Assembly (NCBI GenBank): GCA_020638955.1
Contig: JACKHO010000005.1
Coordinates: 552,503 to 616,502, forward strand
Direction: 5' to 3'
Length of the DNA: 64,000 bases
DNA from: Planctomycetaceae bacterium
GTDB lineage: Bacteria; Planctomycetota; Planctomycetia; Planctomycetales; Planctomycetaceae
The notes below the pieces were generated by a model. The model did not search any database. It saw nothing but the letters and a program-made list of their open reading frames with translations, and was not told where the DNA came from. Each line of letters opens with the position of its first letter. Within the stretch, counting starts at the first letter, position 1. This document shows positions 1-7,902 of the stretch, in pieces. The position numbers and the translations under genes are program-made.

Positions 1-525
1 CGGGAAGTCATGGAAATGATGCGACGGGAACTGGCTCATCGTCCGGGACCAGGAATTCCACAACCAGTTCCAGGTGGCCCATACTATGTCCCAAGCGGTC
101 AATACGTACCGGGGCAGCCAACGCCGAATCCAGGCACGCCGATCTACCGCGATCCACAGCCAAATCCAGGAAGTTTTGCTCCGTCCGACAGGCTAGAACG
201 CGTTCCCCAAATTCAAGTTCGTCCAGCACGTCCGATTGAAAACCCGCGAGAAACGATTGAAAATCCGCGACAAAGGGGGGGACAACCGCGAGATGACTTC
301 CGAGTTCCAGATCAGGAGTTTGGCCCCTCGCGGCCTGTTAGCCCTCCGCGCGTGGAACCATCTCGTACGGAAATTGTCCCTGAGAGTGACTTCGGCCCTG
401 CGGTTGATGAAGAGCGACCGACCTTACTCGAGGAATCGCCCTCTGGAGGGGATACGACCGAAGTTATTGAAGGCGACTTTGCGGCCCCAGAATCTGAGGC
501 CGGTGAGGCAGCCGCTGCCGAATAG
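1..525 (+). CDS. C-terminal part of a proline-rich protein of unknown function (5' end outside window)
   Basis: The reading frame is open from the first base and closes with TAG at 523-525, so the gene starts upstream of the window; the ATG at 10 is internal to the open frame and need not be the start. The visible ~174 residues are rich in Pro, Arg, Gln, Gly and Glu, contain no cysteine and look disordered. The first half has PGQPxPNPG-type runs, the middle has repeated IENPR and DDFRVPD-type segments, and the end is acidic with an Ala/Glu tail. No enzyme motif or membrane segment is visible in this part. It may be the tail of a larger envelope or cytoplasmic protein; I do not recognise the family. 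The next gene in the same direction, cimA, has its own leader and is probably a separate unit. Confidence 0.6.
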   Translation, partial: REVMEMMRRELAHRPGPGIPQPVPGGPYYVPSGQYVPGQPTPNPGTPIYRDPQPNPGSFAPSDRLERVPQIQVRPARPIENPRETIENPRQRGGQPRDDFRVPDQEFGPSRPVSPPRVEPSRTEIVPESDFGPAVDEERPTLLEESPSGGDTTEVIEGDFAAPESEAGEAAAAE

Positions 526-598
526 TCGTGCGTTTCGTGAGTTTTTCCTCGAATTTCTCGCGTCACGACTATCCTCAGTTTTCCCAAAGCGAGTCGTG

Positions 599-607
599 TG
601 CTAGGAT
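599..607 (+). promoter_or_regulatory. Possible extended -10 promoter element for the cimA leader
   Basis: The string TGCTAGGAT resembles an extended -10 element (TGn plus a TATAAT-like hexamer). The -35 region at about 579-584 is poor. A start near 613-615 would give about 50 nt before the leader peptide ATG at 663. This is a weak pattern match. Confidence 0.22.
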
Positions 608-662
608 TCTTTGCCTCAAGTGAAACATTCTTGGGGACAAGTACTTCTGATTTGATTGAGAA

Positions 663-761
663 ATGGCCTGCATTCCAAGCATTATTTGGATTTCGATTAA
701 TACCTGCGAAGGTATTGGGATTTCCATTATTCCGCAGCAGCCGCCAGCAAATCTGAGGTAA
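663..761 (+). CDS. Isoleucine-rich leader peptide of the cimA attenuator
   Basis: A 32-codon frame (ATG 663, TAA 759-761) encodes 9 isoleucines, all ATT, in clusters at codons 4, 7, 8, 10, 12, 18, 20, 22 and 23. It ends 19 bp before a terminator hairpin and 106 bp before the ATG of citramalate synthase, an enzyme of isoleucine synthesis. This is the layout of ilv- and leu-type leader peptides: ribosomes stalled at scarce-Ile codons change the downstream RNA fold. The Shine-Dalgarno is weak (GAG at 658-660, very close to the ATG). A stop lies directly upstream in frame (657-659), so ATG 663 is the only plausible start. A small hairpin (699-704 with 711-716) inside the coding part could act as a pause structure. 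Translation is inferred, not shown. Confidence 0.75.
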   Translation: MACIPSIIWISINTCEGIGISIIPQQPPANLR

Positions 762-806
762 ACAAAAACTGTCTACCATAACCCTCAGGTCTGCTGGCCT
801 GAGGGT
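743..806 (+). promoter_or_regulatory. Antiterminator/terminator switch controlling cimA (Ile attenuator)
   Basis: Bases 743-758, which cover the end of the leader frame, can pair with 783-798 in 15 of 16 positions (one G-U, one A-C mismatch at 750/791). That pairing uses up the left arm of the terminator (781-789 with 798-806), so the two folds exclude each other. A ribosome at the TAA (759-761) would cover 743-758 and let the terminator form. A ribosome stalled at the Ile codons at 714-731 would leave 743-758 free and allow read-through. Pairing was worked out by hand; no folding energy was calculated. Confidence 0.75.
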
Positions 807-816
807 TTTTTCGTTT
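781..816 (+). terminator. Intrinsic terminator in the cimA leader (attenuator terminator)
   Basis: A perfect 9-bp stem (ACCCTCAGG at 781-789, CCTGAGGGT at 798-806) is followed by a T-rich run (806-816). It lies between the leader peptide and cimA on the same strand, so it can stop transcription before the structural gene. Confidence 0.85.
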
Positions 817-867
817 TAAGGAACTGTGAAATCGTCCGTTGTTCAGGCGGCGAGAAGAAGTCAGACC

Positions 868-2463
868 ATGTCCACATCGAAAACGATTCAGTTGTACGAC
901 ACCACGCTCCGCGACGGGAGCCAGGGGGAAGGGGTCAACTTTTCACTGCAGGACAAGTTGCTCATTACCTCGAAACTGGACGAACTCGGATTCGATTTCA
1001 TTGAAGGTGGGTACCCGCTCTCCAATGAGAAGGATTTCGAGTACTTCCAGCGCGTCCGCGATTTGGACCTGAAGCACGCCCTGGTATGTGCATTCGGGAT
1101 GACCCGGCGGCGTGGAATTGGTGCCGAAGAAGATACGGGGATGCTCGCCCTCCGCGATTCCATGGCCCCGATTTGTACCGTCGTCGGCAAGACTTGGGAT
1201 CTGCACGTCACCGAAGTGCTGCGAGTTGACTTGCAAGAGAACCTGGCCATGATTCGCGACTCGGTCGCGTTTCTGGTTGCTGAAGGTCGCCGTGTGTTTT
1301 ACGACGCCGAGCACTTCTTTGATGGTTTCCGGGCGAATCCTGAGTATGCCACGAAAACTGTACAGGCTGCTCAGGAAGGGGGCGCGGAAATCATCGTCTG
1401 TTGTGACACGAACGGCGGTACGCTGCCGGAGCAAGTTGTTGCCACTCTGAACGCCGTGCGCAGTGAGTTGAAAATCCCGGTCGGTATTCACTGTCACAAT
1501 GACTGCGACCTTGCCACCATCAATTCCCTTGCGGCAGTGGACTGCGGGGCGGTGCAGGTGCAGGGGACAATTAACGGAATTGGAGAACGCTGCGGCAACG
1601 CCGATTTGATTGCCGTCGCAGCGAACCTGGCGCTGAAAAAGCAGGGATACACCATTCTTGAGCATGGCTCAGGTTTGGGGCACCTCACCGATTTGTCACG
1701 CTACGTGTATGAGTTGGCGAACATGAACTTCCGTTCGAATCAGGCATTTGTGGGACGCAGTGCCTTCGCGCACAAGGGTGGAATGCACGTGCATGCTGTG
1801 AATCGCATTGCCCACAGCTACGAGCACATCAATCCCGAACTTGTCGGCAACGAACGGCGCGTGCTGGTCAGTGAACTTTCGGGGCGCTCCAACATTGTGG
1901 CGAAAACGACCAAGTACAAGCTGGATCACGACAGCGACCTGATGGCGAGCATTCTGGCGAAGGTTCAGGAACTGGAGAGCGAAGGCTACCAGTTCGAGGC
2001 GGCTGAAGCGTCGTTCGATTTGCTCGTCAAGAAACTTGCTGGCTCATACGAACCGAAGTTTCAGCGTCTGCATTATCGAGTGAATGTGGACACCGACAGT
2101 GACATGTCGACTCCCCCCATCACGGAAGCGACGGTCAAATTGAAAATCAATGGGGACGGACCTGTCCGCCATGAGGTGGGTGAAGGTGATGGTCCCATCA
2201 ACGCGCTGGACAATGCCCTGCGGAAAGCACTCGCTCCAACCTATCCGAACCTCAGTGGTATGCATCTTGTGGATTACAAGGTGCGTGTCATCAACTCGAC
2301 AGAGGGAACGGCGGCCAAGGTGCGCGTGGTGATTGAGTGTGCCGACGAACAGAAGGTGTGGAGTACTGTGGGGGTCAGCGAGAACGTCATTGAGGCGAGC
2401 TGGTTGGCACTCGTGGATGCCATCGAGTTCAAGCTGTTTAAAGATGAAGGCGAGGTCGAGTAG
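868..2463 (+). CDS. cimA: (R)-citramalate synthase
   Basis: This enzyme condenses acetyl-CoA and pyruvate to (R)-citramalate, the first step of the threonine-independent isoleucine route. The 531-residue protein has the HMGL/IPMS-type TIM barrel, with the DTTLRDGSQ signature near residue 10 and the metal-binding HCHNDCDLA segment near residue 215. The AFAHKGGMHV segment follows, and a C-terminal LeuA-type allosteric/dimerisation domain runs from about residue 390. Length and layout fit the CimA branch (TIGR00977 type) rather than LeuA. The open frame reaches up to a GTG at 826, but that would place extra residues right after the terminator. ATG 868, preceded by the purine-rich AGAAGAAG, gives an N-terminus that starts just before the conserved block, so I chose it. 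Regulation by the upstream Ile leader and terminator fits the pathway. Citramalate synthases are often also inhibited by isoleucine through the C-terminal domain. Confidence 0.92.
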   Translation: MSTSKTIQLYDTTLRDGSQGEGVNFSLQDKLLITSKLDELGFDFIEGGYPLSNEKDFEYFQRVRDLDLKHALVCAFGMTRRRGIGAEEDTGMLALRDSMAPICTVVGKTWDLHVTEVLRVDLQENLAMIRDSVAFLVAEGRRVFYDAEHFFDGFRANPEYATKTVQAAQEGGAEIIVCCDTNGGTLPEQVVATLNAVRSELKIPVGIHCHNDCDLATINSLAAVDCGAVQVQGTINGIGERCGNADLIAVAANLALKKQGYTILEHGSGLGHLTDLSRYVYELANMNFRSNQAFVGRSAFAHKGGMHVHAVNRIAHSYEHINPELVGNERRVLVSELSGRSNIVAKTTKYKLDHDSDLMASILAKVQELESEGYQFEAAEASFDLLVKKLAGSYEPKFQRLHYRVNVDTDSDMSTPPITEATVKLKINGDGPVRHEVGEGDGPINALDNALRKALAPTYPNLSGMHLVDYKVRVINSTEGTAAKVRVVIECADEQKVWSTVGVSENVIEASWLALVDAIEFKLFKDEGEVE

Positions 2464-2525
2464 ATCTCCTCGACCTCGTCGTTCCAGTAGCCCATCCCCA
2501 CCAGCCGAGCCGTCTGGTTATAGAA

Positions 2526-2594
2526 ATGGCTGGGGGCGTGGGCGCTCGCCCGGTGTAACCCTCCGAGGATTACCCCGGCCACACCCCCAGCCAT
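2526..2594. repeat. Structured inverted-repeat element (REP-like)
   Basis: A 16-bp outer stem (2526-2541 with 2579-2594, one G-T mismatch) encloses a small hairpin (GGGC 2540-2543, GCCC 2548-2551) and a second stem (2550-2558 with 2570-2578, one mismatch). The element lies in the gap between the convergent cimA and mnmE. No T-run follows it, so it looks more like a dispersed palindromic element than a terminator. Confidence 0.55.
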
Positions 2595-2677
2595 CAAGAC
2601 ACTCGCGAGTCTAATTGACTCGGGACTACTCATAAGCAACGAGCGTGCCAGAGGTTGTTTCTGGGGCGGCAGTGTTC

Positions 2678-2707
2678 GCATAACTCCATTGACGACAGGA
2701 GTTATGC
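2678..2707. repeat. 10-bp perfect inverted repeat between convergent genes
   Basis: GCATAACTCC at 2678-2687 is mirrored by GGAGTTATGC at 2698-2707 with a 10-base loop. The right side is followed by a weakly T-rich stretch on the plus strand. It could be a weak terminator for cimA; with no clear U-tract this is uncertain. Confidence 0.4.
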
Positions 2708-2818
2708 AATTTGGGTTTCTGCCGAGATTTCGTGGGCTATTTGTCTAGCCCGGTAAGTCAGCAGGCACTGCGTAGAATGTTCGCACAAATTCAAGCAACT
2801 TCTCGACGCGAACACCGG

Positions 2819-3949
2819 CTAAAGACCGGTCATTTCACCAACAAGAACGGTCCAGCGGTTTTCGTCCCCCTGCTCGGCAGCTTCGAGCAAGCCACGCATC
2901 CAAGTCGCCTGCTGAGAGCTGCAGGGGATGACTTCATCTGCTGGCGGCAAGTCGGGGACCAAGCGTGAAACGATTCTATTGAAAAGCGGTTCGAGGCCTG
3001 CATGTTTCAGTGCCGAAATGTGGACCGAGTCATTTGCGGGAGCGACTTCTGCCTGCTGCGGCTGGACGTCACATTTGTTCCAGACGTCAATTCGCGGTAC
3101 TTGCGCAGCGCTCACCTCCGCAGGTAAGTCGCTTGGCCCTTGAGTGATGTCGTGGAGGACGAGCAGCAGGTCGGCCTGGGCCAGCGTTTGTTTTCCCTGT
3201 TCGATTCCGGCCTGTTCGAGTTCGTCGGTTGTGCTGCGAAGTCCGGCGGTGTCGACGAAACGCATGGGCCATCCTTCAATGGCCGTTTCTGCGGTCAGAA
3301 CATCCCGGGTTGTGCCCGGCTGATCGAACACAATGGCCCGGTTGTATCCCACCAGGGCATTGAGCAGTGTCGATTTCCCCACGTTCGGTGGGCCGCAAAG
3401 CACAATCATCCAGGGCTCCGTTAGATGTCGACCGAATGTTTCCCATTGCAATGATTCACGCAGGGGAGCAATTCGTTCGCCAATGGGCAACTTGCTTATT
3501 TGCTCCAGAAACTGCGGAAACCGCTCCTGCTGCGCCAGCAGGATTCTTGCTGTACGCGACGTCTGGGATTTTGCGAGGACGAGTGCGGCATCTGCCACAA
3601 TCGGGCCCGCGGTCGCTGACAAGAATTCTTTGGCCGATACCTGCAGTACTCCAGAACGCTGCAGTGCCTCGGCAATCAAACGCTGCACTGCAGGACCGCC
3701 GTGGCAATGGATTTCGGCTCGATTTTCTGTGGTCCGGCAGTAAACGGCTTCTTCGTGCGCGGAGCTGTCGGTTAAATTGATCAGGCCGAAGCAAATGCGG
3801 TTCAGATGCTGTTCGGCAGCAAGGCGACCGTTTTTGGCTGTGAAAACTCCATCAATCAGGCTCACGTTTCCGTGGATCGCAAATGTCGCCACTCCACCCC
3901 GGCCACGGCCGGTGAGAATGGCGAACACGCACTCAGGGCCAGCGGTCAT
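2819..3949 (-). CDS. mnmE: MnmE/TrmE-type tRNA modification GTPase, short C-terminus
   Basis: MnmE acts with MnmG to modify U34 of certain tRNAs (cmnm5/nm5 uridine) in the cytoplasm. The N-terminal folate-binding TrmE domain is recognisable from GRGRGGVATFAIHG and the IHCHGG motif. A GTPase domain follows with G1 (GPPNVGKST), G3 (DTAG), G4 (NKCD) and a G5-like SALK. The protein has 376 residues against about 450 for the family. It stops shortly after a segment that matches the LGEITG region, so the C-terminal FCIGK motif with the essential cysteine is missing. No obvious FCIGK-coding sequence follows the stop. ATG 3949 is chosen because it overlaps the upstream gene's stop codon (ATGA type) and gives the expected N-terminus; the open frame extends 9 codons further. 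It is probably co-transcribed with the MazG-like gene. It may be a lineage-specific variant or a weakened enzyme. Confidence 0.85.
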   Translation of the reverse strand: MTAGPECVFAILTGRGRGGVATFAIHGNVSLIDGVFTAKNGRLAAEQHLNRICFGLINLTDSSAHEEAVYCRTTENRAEIHCHGGPAVQRLIAEALQRSGVLQVSAKEFLSATAGPIVADAALVLAKSQTSRTARILLAQQERFPQFLEQISKLPIGERIAPLRESLQWETFGRHLTEPWMIVLCGPPNVGKSTLLNALVGYNRAIVFDQPGTTRDVLTAETAIEGWPMRFVDTAGLRSTTDELEQAGIEQGKQTLAQADLLLVLHDITQGPSDLPAEVSAAQVPRIDVWNKCDVQPQQAEVAPANDSVHISALKHAGLEPLFNRIVSRLVPDLPPADEVIPCSSQQATWMRGLLEAAEQGDENRWTVLVGEMTGL

Positions 3950-4263
3950 GGCTTTTCTTCGATTCCACAAGCACAAACCATGGCGCCACAGCCGGGGCAG
4001 CCTTTGCCGTATTTGGCAGCCACTGCGGCACCCAAATCGATGTCGGCGACGTTCGCAATGGTGGCCAGCCAGGCAAGGACATCAGCAAACTCTTTCGCCT
4101 GCTCTTCCTTGGTTCCCTCGCGGAGCGCCGCTGCCAGCTCTCCGACTTCCTCCATCAGCCACATGAACGTGCCATCGACGCCCCGTGCTTCATCCTTGCT
4201 GGAGTACATGGTGCGAATGAGGGCTTGCAGTTCGCTGAGTGTCATTGAGGGCTTGTCTGACAT
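3946..4263 (-). CDS. MazG-like nucleotide pyrophosphohydrolase with Cys-rich tail
   Basis: This 105-residue protein carries a single MazG-like helical domain with the two acidic motifs of the family, MEEVGEL and KEFADVL, which bind Mg2+ in all-alpha NTP pyrophosphohydrolases. Members typically hydrolyse (d)NTPs, including non-canonical ones, to the monophosphate and PPi. After the catalytic helices comes KGCPGCGAMVCACG, a cluster of four cysteines that could bind zinc. That tail is not part of the basic MazG fold. The stop codon overlaps the start of mnmE by 4 bases, so the two are almost certainly translationally coupled. The start at 4263 is the first ATG before the conserved helices. The true substrate cannot be read from the sequence. 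Confidence 0.8.
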   Translation of the reverse strand: MSDKPSMTLSELQALIRTMYSSKDEARGVDGTFMWLMEEVGELAAALREGTKEEQAKEFADVLAWLATIANVADIDLGAAVAAKYGKGCPGCGAMVCACGIEEKP

Positions 4264-4318
4264 TGTCCCGTCTTTCCTGATTCATCGCTATTTGGATTGA
4301 AGCGGCCTGTTGTACGCC

Positions 4319-4462
4319 TTGTAGGGTGTGTGCAGCAAGTCGCAGCATTATGGTGGGTTACGTCCGCCAATACGTCGTCACCAAAATGTCACGCTGTTTT
4401 TCGCATTGAACGACTTGCGTAACGCACCATCTTTTTTGACGCGGACTCCACCCACCCTACAA
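4319..4462. repeat. MITE-like element with terminal inverted repeats
   Basis: The 144-bp segment begins with TTGTAGGGTG and ends with its exact reverse complement CACCCTACAA. Nested inside is a second inverted pair, ATGGTGGGTTACG at 4350-4362 and CGTAACGCACCAT at 4418-4430, with one mismatch. It carries no gene and sits between metY and the MazG-like gene. The pattern resembles small non-autonomous elements that are dispersed in many bacterial genomes. Confidence 0.65.
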
Positions 4463-4510
4463 ATAATCCTGGTTCGTCGTTGTGCCAATCGAAATCTGTT
4501 TGCAGGAAGA

Positions 4511-4545
4511 CCGAGAGCCCCGTCAACAGGGAACGGGGCTCTCGG
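4511..4545 (-). terminator. Intrinsic terminator downstream of metY
   Basis: A perfect 13-bp stem (CCGAGAGCCCCGT at 4511-4523 and its complement at 4533-4545) with a 9-base loop lies 58 bp beyond the metY stop. On the minus strand the hairpin is followed by a pyrimidine-rich TCTTCCT. Confidence 0.65.
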
Positions 4546-4602
4546 GCAAATTGTCTGACGACAAGGCGTAACGTAATGCTGGGACGTGTCCCAGCCTACG
4601 AC

Positions 4603-5889
<1,287 letters not shown>

Positions 5890-6049
5890 GTTAATCCACC
5901 GGTCGAGAAAGACGGGATGAGCTGTCAATTCCGCGAATCGTAGTGGGAGCGGTCTCGAATCTCAAACCGTCCGGTCGGCGGTGGCGAAGCAAGCCGAGTT
6001 TGCGGGTTGTGCTGGTCGTAGTAGTACAGTGGCCTCGTGAACGACCACC

Positions 6050-6940
6050 TTACTTACGTTCCAGCCGTTTGCCCTGTTGATAAAGTGCTTCCATTTCTTC
6101 CAGCGAAGCCTCCCGAATTGTCTTTCCCTGTTCACGCAGCCCCCGCTCGATGTACTGGAAGCGATTCGAGAATTTGCGATTCGCTCGCCGCAACGCTTCT
6201 TCGGGGTTCACATTCCAGCGGCGGGCAATGTTAGCGACGACGAACAATACGTCGCCCAACTCCCCCTCAATGCGGTGCTGACGTTCTTTGTCGTCCACTG
6301 GTTCGTCGGGAACGGGGGCCATGTCGACCGCGGCGGGAATGTCAGGCACATCCCCCTCGGGATACAGCTCTTCCTGAAGTTCGCCGATTTCTTCGCGGAG
6401 TTTGTCGAACAGCATGGCCCGGTGCGGAAAATCGTAGCCGACGTTCGCCGCCCGTTTGGTCAGCCGCGCAGCACGAGCGAGTGAGGGTAGGTCAGCCGGA
6501 ATTCCATCGAGGGCCGACTCGCGCTCCTGCTTCTCCTTCGACTTCGCGGCTTCCCAGTGTGTCCGAACTTCGTCGGCAGATTCGACGACGACATCACCAA
6601 AGACGTGGGGATGCCGCTGGATCATTTTCGTCGTCAGTCCTTCGATGACCTGCACAATGTTGAATCGCCCCTCGTCGGCTCCAATTTGAGCATCCAGCAC
6701 CACTTGCAGCAGGACGTCTCCCAGTTCTTCAACAATGGCTGCGTCGTCTCCGGAGTCAATCGCCTCCAGAAGTTCGTAAGTCTCTTCGAGCGTGTACGGC
6801 TTAATCGTTGCCAGCGTTTGTTTGCGATCCCAGGGACAACCCTCGGGTGAACGCAATTTGGCCACGACATCGCACAGTTTGCGGAACGAGGATTCCAGTT
6901 GGTCGGCGGGTGGAGGCGTTCCGGGAGCGGGCTGATTCAT
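6050..6940 (-). CDS. mazG: Nucleoside triphosphate pyrophosphohydrolase MazG
   Basis: This is a two-domain MazG of 296 residues, close to the family norm of about 260-280. The first domain has CPWDRKQT, the EETYELLEAI helix and VEELGDVLLQVV. The second has REEIGELQEEL and GELGDVLFVVANIARRW, then the conserved LRRANRKFSNRF and a C-terminal helix. The paired Glu/Asp sets bind Mg2+ for hydrolysis of NTPs and dNTPs to NMP and PPi, thought to sanitise nucleotide pools. An insertion of roughly 20 residues rich in Pro and Asp separates the halves of the second domain. It starts 9 bp after the stop of the DUF1570 gene, so the two probably share a transcript. This is a different gene from the single-domain MazG-like protein ~2 kb away. 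Confidence 0.92.
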   Translation of the reverse strand: MNQPAPGTPPPADQLESSFRKLCDVVAKLRSPEGCPWDRKQTLATIKPYTLEETYELLEAIDSGDDAAIVEELGDVLLQVVLDAQIGADEGRFNIVQVIEGLTTKMIQRHPHVFGDVVVESADEVRTHWEAAKSKEKQERESALDGIPADLPSLARAARLTKRAANVGYDFPHRAMLFDKLREEIGELQEELYPEGDVPDIPAAVDMAPVPDEPVDDKERQHRIEGELGDVLFVVANIARRWNVNPEEALRRANRKFSNRFQYIERGLREQGKTIREASLEEMEALYQQGKRLERK

Positions 6941-6949
6941 TGGTTCAGA

Positions 6950-7834
6950 CTAGAGACGTGAACTGGCCGATCCGCGGGTGTAGGCGGTGCCTTCGGTCGA
7001 TTTCAGGACGAATGTGATGTAGCTCGTCAGACGCTGGTCGGCGTCCGGAAAGAATGACCTGATTTCCATCGCGAATGACGAGGGCGATGAAGTTTTGCTG
7101 AGCTGCTCACAATACTCGATGAGCAACTCGCGTCCGCCGGGTGCATCGTGCAGGAGATAGTGCACCCAGGCCCATGCTTCCTGATAGTCGGCCCGCTGCA
7201 TTTGCGAGACATCTTCCAGCTTTTCGAGGCGGGCCAAATCAGGCTTCCAGCCATTGCTGACAGCCAGGGCGAGGCGCTGCGCGTGTTGGTCGTGAATGCG
7301 TTCGGGGCCCTGCGGCGTGGTTTCAAAATACTCGGCGAGACCTTCATCCAGCCACAGCGGAACCGTTCGGAGTGAGGCGTGCAGCACGCCGTGTGTGTAT
7401 TCGTGTCGGAGGTCTTCTTCGATGTTGTCACCCCAGAATGCATAGACCGTGAGTTCGGTTGGCGAACCAACGAAGAACGCGCGTCGGGGAGGCAAATTCG
7501 GAAACGCACTCCGCATGTAGGCCGCGTAACTTCGTTCGTCGCTGAACAAATGCACGACGACTGGACGTGAGGACTTGGGGAGATGCAGCGTCGATTCAAT
7601 TTCACTTCGCAGGTCGCTCAACTCGGCGAGCAGAGGATCTTCCTTCGATATCTCAAAGTCCGAACGGACTACCAAATGTTCGAGCTTGAGTTCGTGCCGC
7701 TCGGGCAGATTCGCCGTCTTGGAACTGTTTTGCGGCACACGGCATGCGGACAGCATCAGGCAGGCTATGAAACAAAAGCACAAACGCCAGAGGGCGCGAA
7801 AGCGAATTCCGGCGTCAGGCGTTTGGAGCAACAT
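6950..7834 (-). CDS. DUF1570-type lipoprotein with HEYTH zinc-peptidase motif
   Basis: The N-terminus has an Arg-containing start, a hydrophobic stretch and the lipobox LSAC (Cys 31), so it should be a membrane-anchored lipoprotein. The central part carries RHEYTHGVLHA, an HExxH zinc site, followed about 15 residues later by WLDEGLAEYFE, where a glutamate is the likely third ligand. This is the gluzincin-type arrangement seen in DUF1570 proteins, which are common in planctomycetes. Substrates are unknown. The protein has 294 residues. It is upstream of mazG with a 9-bp gap, which looks like co-transcription without an obvious functional link. ATG 7834 is the only start that keeps the whole signal sequence. 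Confidence 0.8.
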   Translation of the reverse strand: MLLQTPDAGIRFRALWRLCFCFIACLMLSACRVPQNSSKTANLPERHELKLEHLVVRSDFEISKEDPLLAELSDLRSEIESTLHLPKSSRPVVVHLFSDERSYAAYMRSAFPNLPPRRAFFVGSPTELTVYAFWGDNIEEDLRHEYTHGVLHASLRTVPLWLDEGLAEYFETTPQGPERIHDQHAQRLALAVSNGWKPDLARLEKLEDVSQMQRADYQEAWAWVHYLLHDAPGGRELLIEYCEQLSKTSSPSSFAMEIRSFFPDADQRLTSYITFVLKSTEGTAYTRGSASSRL

Positions 7835-7902
7835 AGATTGATTCGGAACTGAAGGCAGCGGAGGGGCGTAGATGCTTTGGGGATTACATCAGCGAAACGG
7901 CC

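Noticed and set aside
2274..2681. 135-codon minus-strand frame overlapping the cimA end and the palindrome
   Set aside because: Half of it is antisense to cimA and the other half lies over the inverted repeat; no start signal or known motif.
5890..6049. Region upstream of metY checked for a SAM riboswitch
   Set aside because: No conserved SAM-I, SAM-II or SAM-IV core was recognisable by eye in these 160 bases.
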